DNA of 64,000 bases from Hemileia vastatrix (taxonomy: Eukaryota > Basidiomycota > Pucciniomycetes > Pucciniales > Zaghouaniaceae): positions 18,344,133 to 18,408,132 of the forward strand of contig JASXTE010000008.1 in NCBI GenBank assembly GCA_030280995.1, in the 5' to 3' direction. The notes under the pieces were generated by a model, which did no database searches, had not been told where the DNA came from, and saw nothing but the letters and a program-made list of their open reading frames with translations. Every line of letters begins with the position of its first letter. Within the stretch, counting starts at the first letter, position 1. A program made the position numbers and the translations under genes. Below, one piece after another: positions 60,301 to 64,000 of this stretch.

Positions 60301-63300
60301 GAAAAAGAAAAATTCAAGGAAAATGTCCGCCTTGAAGAGCCAGTAGAGGTGTTGAAACAAATGGGTGCCATCAGGGCTAAATTTGACAAAATTTAATATT
60401 TTTTAAAGATAAAAAATTTTTCACCTGAGGTTTGGAAAAACTTAAGGTGGATAATTCAGCCATACCAAACTACTTCTAATGTAATTATTTAGCATTTTTT
60501 TAAATTTAGTTTCCACAGAGAGAATTGATCCCATCTGACTGAACTTGAAAAAAAGTGTCCAGCACAAGTTCGGCCGAACTTGTGCTGGACACTTTTATGA
60601 TGGAGAGTAGCTAGGGTGGAATTGTTCCTCAGTACATCAGTTTTTTGTTTTTCACATTTCTATTGGTTTTTTATCTTTTTTGTCATTCATATTTATCTTA
60701 TAATTAATTTTTTGTCACCATATATATTATTAATGTTTCTAGTATAGCAAAAACCTGCATCCCAAATGCAAAATTGGTGATGTTACACATTTAATAATAT
60801 TATTATATAAAGTTAAAAAAATATGAATATGTTTGGTTTTTAAAAAAATAAATTGATATTTAAAATTAAAAAGAGTAATAGAAAAGTAAAATGAAAATAA
60901 ATGGGATCAACTACGAAATAAAAAATACAAGTAAAATTTTTACTATCAAGAGCCAGAAGTGGTGTTGGGACCCCTAGGTCAAGACTTGGTCTAAACTTAC
61001 TTTTATGTATAGCTAACAAATTTTGACCTGAGGTTTGGACAGACTTCCAGGGGACAATTTTACAATATTAAACATTCTTTACTTCAATAATTGAGTGAAA
61101 TATCATTTTCATTGCCATAGAGAGAATTTATCTCATATGACTTCATGCAACCAAAAGTGTCCAGCACAAGTTTGGACGAACTTGTGCTGGACACTTTTAT
61201 AATTGAGAGTAGGCATACAAAAAATCATCTTAAACTCAAAAGGGATTTCTTATAAACATTTCCACTGGTATTTGATCTTTCTGTGTCATTTAAATATACC
61301 ATTTGATTAATTTTTTTTCATCATTATATTATTAACATTATTACTATAGTAATAACTTGTGTGAAAAATGCATACCAGGTGGTGTTCCACCTTTAATCAT
61401 ATATTATTAAATAAAGGTATAAGAGTATGAAAATTATTTATTTTAAAAATTAAAAATTGATATCCAAAGCAATATGAGCAATAAAAAAGTAAAATAAAAG
61501 GGATAAAATAAGAAAAACAAATTTAAGGAAAATTCCCACTATCAATAAAAAGTAGAGGTGTTAGATCAAATGTGCACCACCAGGGCTAAACTTGAACTAT
61601 ATTTTCTTTTTTGTTAAACCAAAGAAAGTGTCCTGATGAGTTTTGAAAAATCATGAGGAGGACATTTTGGCAATATCAAACTACTTATGTGCAATCATTG
61701 AGCAAAATTTCATTTTCATTTCCATAGAGTAAATTTATCAAATCTGACTGCATGCAACCAAAATTGTCCAGCACAAGTTTGGCCAAACTTATGCTGGACA
61801 CCTTAATGATGGTAAGTATCTAGAGTGCAGGTTTTCTTCAGTTCATCAGGTATTCCTTATAAACAGATCCACTTGTATGTGATCTTTCTGTGTCATTCAT
61901 ATTTATCATTTGATTCATTGTTTTTCACCATTATACTAGTAATGTTATTAGTATTGAAAAAACTTGTAAGCCAAATGCATACTAGGAGATGCTACATCTT
62001 TAATAATCTTATTAGATAAAAGTAAAAAAATATGAAAAGTATTAGTTTTACAATAAACAAATTGATATTTGAAAGCAAAAAGAGGAATAAAAAAATAAAA
62101 TAAAAGTGATTAAATATGAAATTAAACATTCAAATAAAATTTCTTCCATAAAAGATAATTTGAGTTTTCAGACCAAATTTGCACCACCAGTTCTAGATTT
62201 GGAATATATTTTCATTTTTTTAAAATTAATAAAAGTGTCCACCTGAGGTTTTCCAAAAAATCAGGAGGATAGTATAGCAGTATAAAACTACTTCTTGTGC
62301 AATGATTGAGCAAAAATTCACTTTAACTTCCATTGAGTAAATTTATCCCATCTGACTGCATGCAACCAAAAGTGTCCAGCACAAGCTCAGCTGAACTTGT
62401 GTTGGACACTTTTATGATGGAGAGTAGCTAGGTTGCAAGTCTTCTTCAGTTAATCTTGTATTCCTTTTAAAAATGTCTATGGGTATTTTATCTTTCTGTG
62501 CCATCCATATTTATTATTTGATTGTTTCTTAGTCACTATTATATTATTAATGTTTTTAGAATAGCAAAAACATGTGTACTGAATGTACACTGGGTGATTT
62601 TACAACTTTAATAATATTATATAATAAATTTAAAAAAATGTGAAAATTATCAGTTTTACCAAAATAAAATTGATATTTAAAAGCTAAAGGATAAATAAAA
62701 GGGTAAAATTAAAATTAAAGAGATCAAACATGAAATAAAGATATTAAGTATAATTTCTGCCATCATGAGCCAGTAGAGGCTTCAGAAAAAATGGGCACCA
62801 TCATAGATTAACATGGATTAAATTTACTTTTTACCAAAGTAAAAAATTGTCTACCGTAGGTTTGGACAAATTTCAGGGGGACAATTTGTCCATATAAAAC
62901 TACTTTCAGTGCAATGATGGAGTCATCATTCAGTTTCATTTCCATAAAAAAATTGATTGCATCTGACGGCATGCAACCAAAAGTGTCCAGTACAAGTTTG
63001 GATTAACTTGTGCTGGACACTTTTATAATGGAGAGTAGCCAGGGTGCAAGTCATTTTAAATCATCTGGAATTTCTTATAAACATGTCCACTGTTATTCAA
63101 TCTTTGTGCCTCACTTTTATTTATCAATTGATTAATTTTTTGTCACCATTATATTATTAATTTTATCAGTATAGCAAAAACTTGTGTGCCAAATGAATAC
63201 TGGGTAATGTTACACCTTTTATAATACTATTAAATAAAGGTAAAAAAATATGAAAATGATTTATTTTACAAAAAATAAAATTCTATCCAAAAGCAATATG

Positions 63301-63626
63301 AGGGGAATAAAGTAAAATAAAAGAAATCAAAGAATAAAATAAAAATCCAAGTTAAATTACTGCCATAAACAGAAAAAAGAGTTTTTGAATCAAATTAGCA
63401 CAATCTGGGCTAAACTTGCACTAAATTTTCTTTTTTGTAAAAATAAAAAAAAAATCCATTTGAGCTTTACCAAAACATCAGGATGAAAATTTTGCCATAT
63501 CAAACTACTTCTAGCGTAATTTTTTATCAAAAATTTATCTTCATTTACATAGAGAGAATTTCTCCCATCTGACTGCACCTGACCAAAAGTGTCCAGCACA
63601 AGTTTGGCCGAACTTGTGCTGGACAC
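57336..63626. repeat. Conserved 38 bp palindrome in every satellite monomer
   Basis: Copies start at 57336, 57917, 58731, 59341, 59945, 60555, 61157, 61764, 62372, 62983 and 63589, each 38 bp. The half-site is GTGTCCAGCACAAGTTYGG, followed by its complement. The copy at 60555-60592 is a perfect palindrome; others have one to a few mismatches, mostly in the central 8 bp. The outer GTCCAGCACAAG arms are nearly invariant. Confidence 0.95.
58101..58300. mobile_element. ~200 bp MITE (GGGGGTATC family), copy 3, inside the satellite
   Basis: Inverted relative to the copies at 5993 and 19771. Compared with other monomers, the target ATATTATAAG has become ATATTA-insert-TATTATAAG, that is, a TATTA duplication (or TTA with element end CCCCCTA). 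The insertion accounts for the long 814 bp spacing here. Confidence 0.9.
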
Positions 63627-64000
63627 TTTTATGATGGATAGTAGCTAGGGTAGAATTTTTCTTCAGTTCATCTAGTATTTATTACAAACATGTCTACTGG
63701 TATTTTATCTTTGTGCCTCACTCATAAATATCATTTGATTGATTTTTGGTCACCATTATATTATTAATTTTATAAGTATAGAAAAAACTCACGTGCCAAA
63801 TGCATACCAGGTGATGTTACGCCATTTATAATATTATTAAATAAATGTCTAAAAATATGAAAAGAATTTATTTTAAAAATTATTGATTGATATCTAAACG
63901 CAATATGAGGAATAAAAAATTAAGTTAAAGGTATCAAATATGAAAAAAGAAATCCAAGTAATATTCCTACTATCATAGACCAGTAGAGGTGTTGAAGCAA

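Larger units (their letters stand above)
56838..64000. repeat. Satellite array, monomer about 606 bp, continues past window end
   Basis: At least eleven monomers. Recurrent landmarks are ATAGAGAGAATTGAT, CATCTGACTGCA, the 38 bp palindrome, GATGGAGAGTAGCTAGGGT, CATGTCCACTGGTATTTGAT, GTGCCTCACTCATATTTATC, TATAGCAAAAACTTGTGTGC and GTGATGTTACACCTTTTATA. Palindrome-to-palindrome spacings are 581, 814 (614 without the MITE), 610, 604, 610, 602, 607, 608, 611 and 606. The monomers are AT-rich, non-coding and visibly diverged outside the palindrome. Confidence 0.95.

Noticed and set aside
57336..63626. CRISPR-like regularly spaced palindromic repeats
   Set aside because: Spacing is about 606 bp with homologous rather than unique spacers, in eukaryotic AT-rich satellite DNA; no cas genes.

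Overview
This is eukaryotic, almost certainly fungal DNA, most likely from a basidiomycete with a large, AT-rich, transposon-bloated genome. A rust fungus is possible, but the window alone cannot fix the order. The reasons are one host gene with short GT-AG introns of about 57-72 bp, and Ty3/gypsy polyproteins that I recognise from memory as the type common in rust and agaric genomes. Only the first ~0.8 kb is ordinary host coding sequence and it is visibly GC-rich; the rest is AT-rich, nested and mostly decayed mobile DNA.

Layout. 1-807 (minus): 5' part of a spliced ABHD12-like serine hydrolase gene. 1.8-3.3 kb: decayed Harbinger (HARBI1-type) transposase split by a solo LTR. 3.7-6.4 kb: a large foldback palindrome centred near 5487, holding a solo LTR and a ~200 bp MITE. 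6826-15991 (minus): a young Ty3/gypsy element (family A) with nearly identical LTRs and TSD CAATT, inserted into an older decayed gag-pol (family C). 17018-37800: a 20.8 kb block bounded by long inverted repeats that interrupts family C; inside it are AT-rich tracts, MITEs, degenerate tandem arrays and a second Ty3/gypsy element (family B, 24642-34368, TSD GTACA). 37801-41640 (minus): family C gag remnant carrying a 2.2 kb hexamer/dodecamer expansion. 42709-43864: solo LTR. 45.3-45.8 kb: CT-rich minisatellite. 47087-52808: decayed chromovirus (family D) whose reverse transcriptase is interrupted by a TTAA-flanked MITE. 53296-55609: 5' LTR plus the start of gag of a third relative of families A and B. 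56838-64000: a ~606 bp satellite whose only strongly conserved part is a 38 bp near-perfect palindrome.

Two observations stand out. First, three related Ty3/gypsy families each carry, overlapping the 5' part of gag in another frame, a small ORF with the same architecture: an N-terminal helical region, a WKWD[WY] motif, an HPYxG basic tail and an end at P-x-x-W-stop embedded in TGGTAAGT. This looks like a conserved overlapping accessory gene, or a spliced alternative N-terminus. Second, the satellite's palindrome is kept in eleven successive monomers while the rest drifts, which suggests a selected structure or binding site. No RNA genes, CRISPR arrays or bacterial-type operons are visible.
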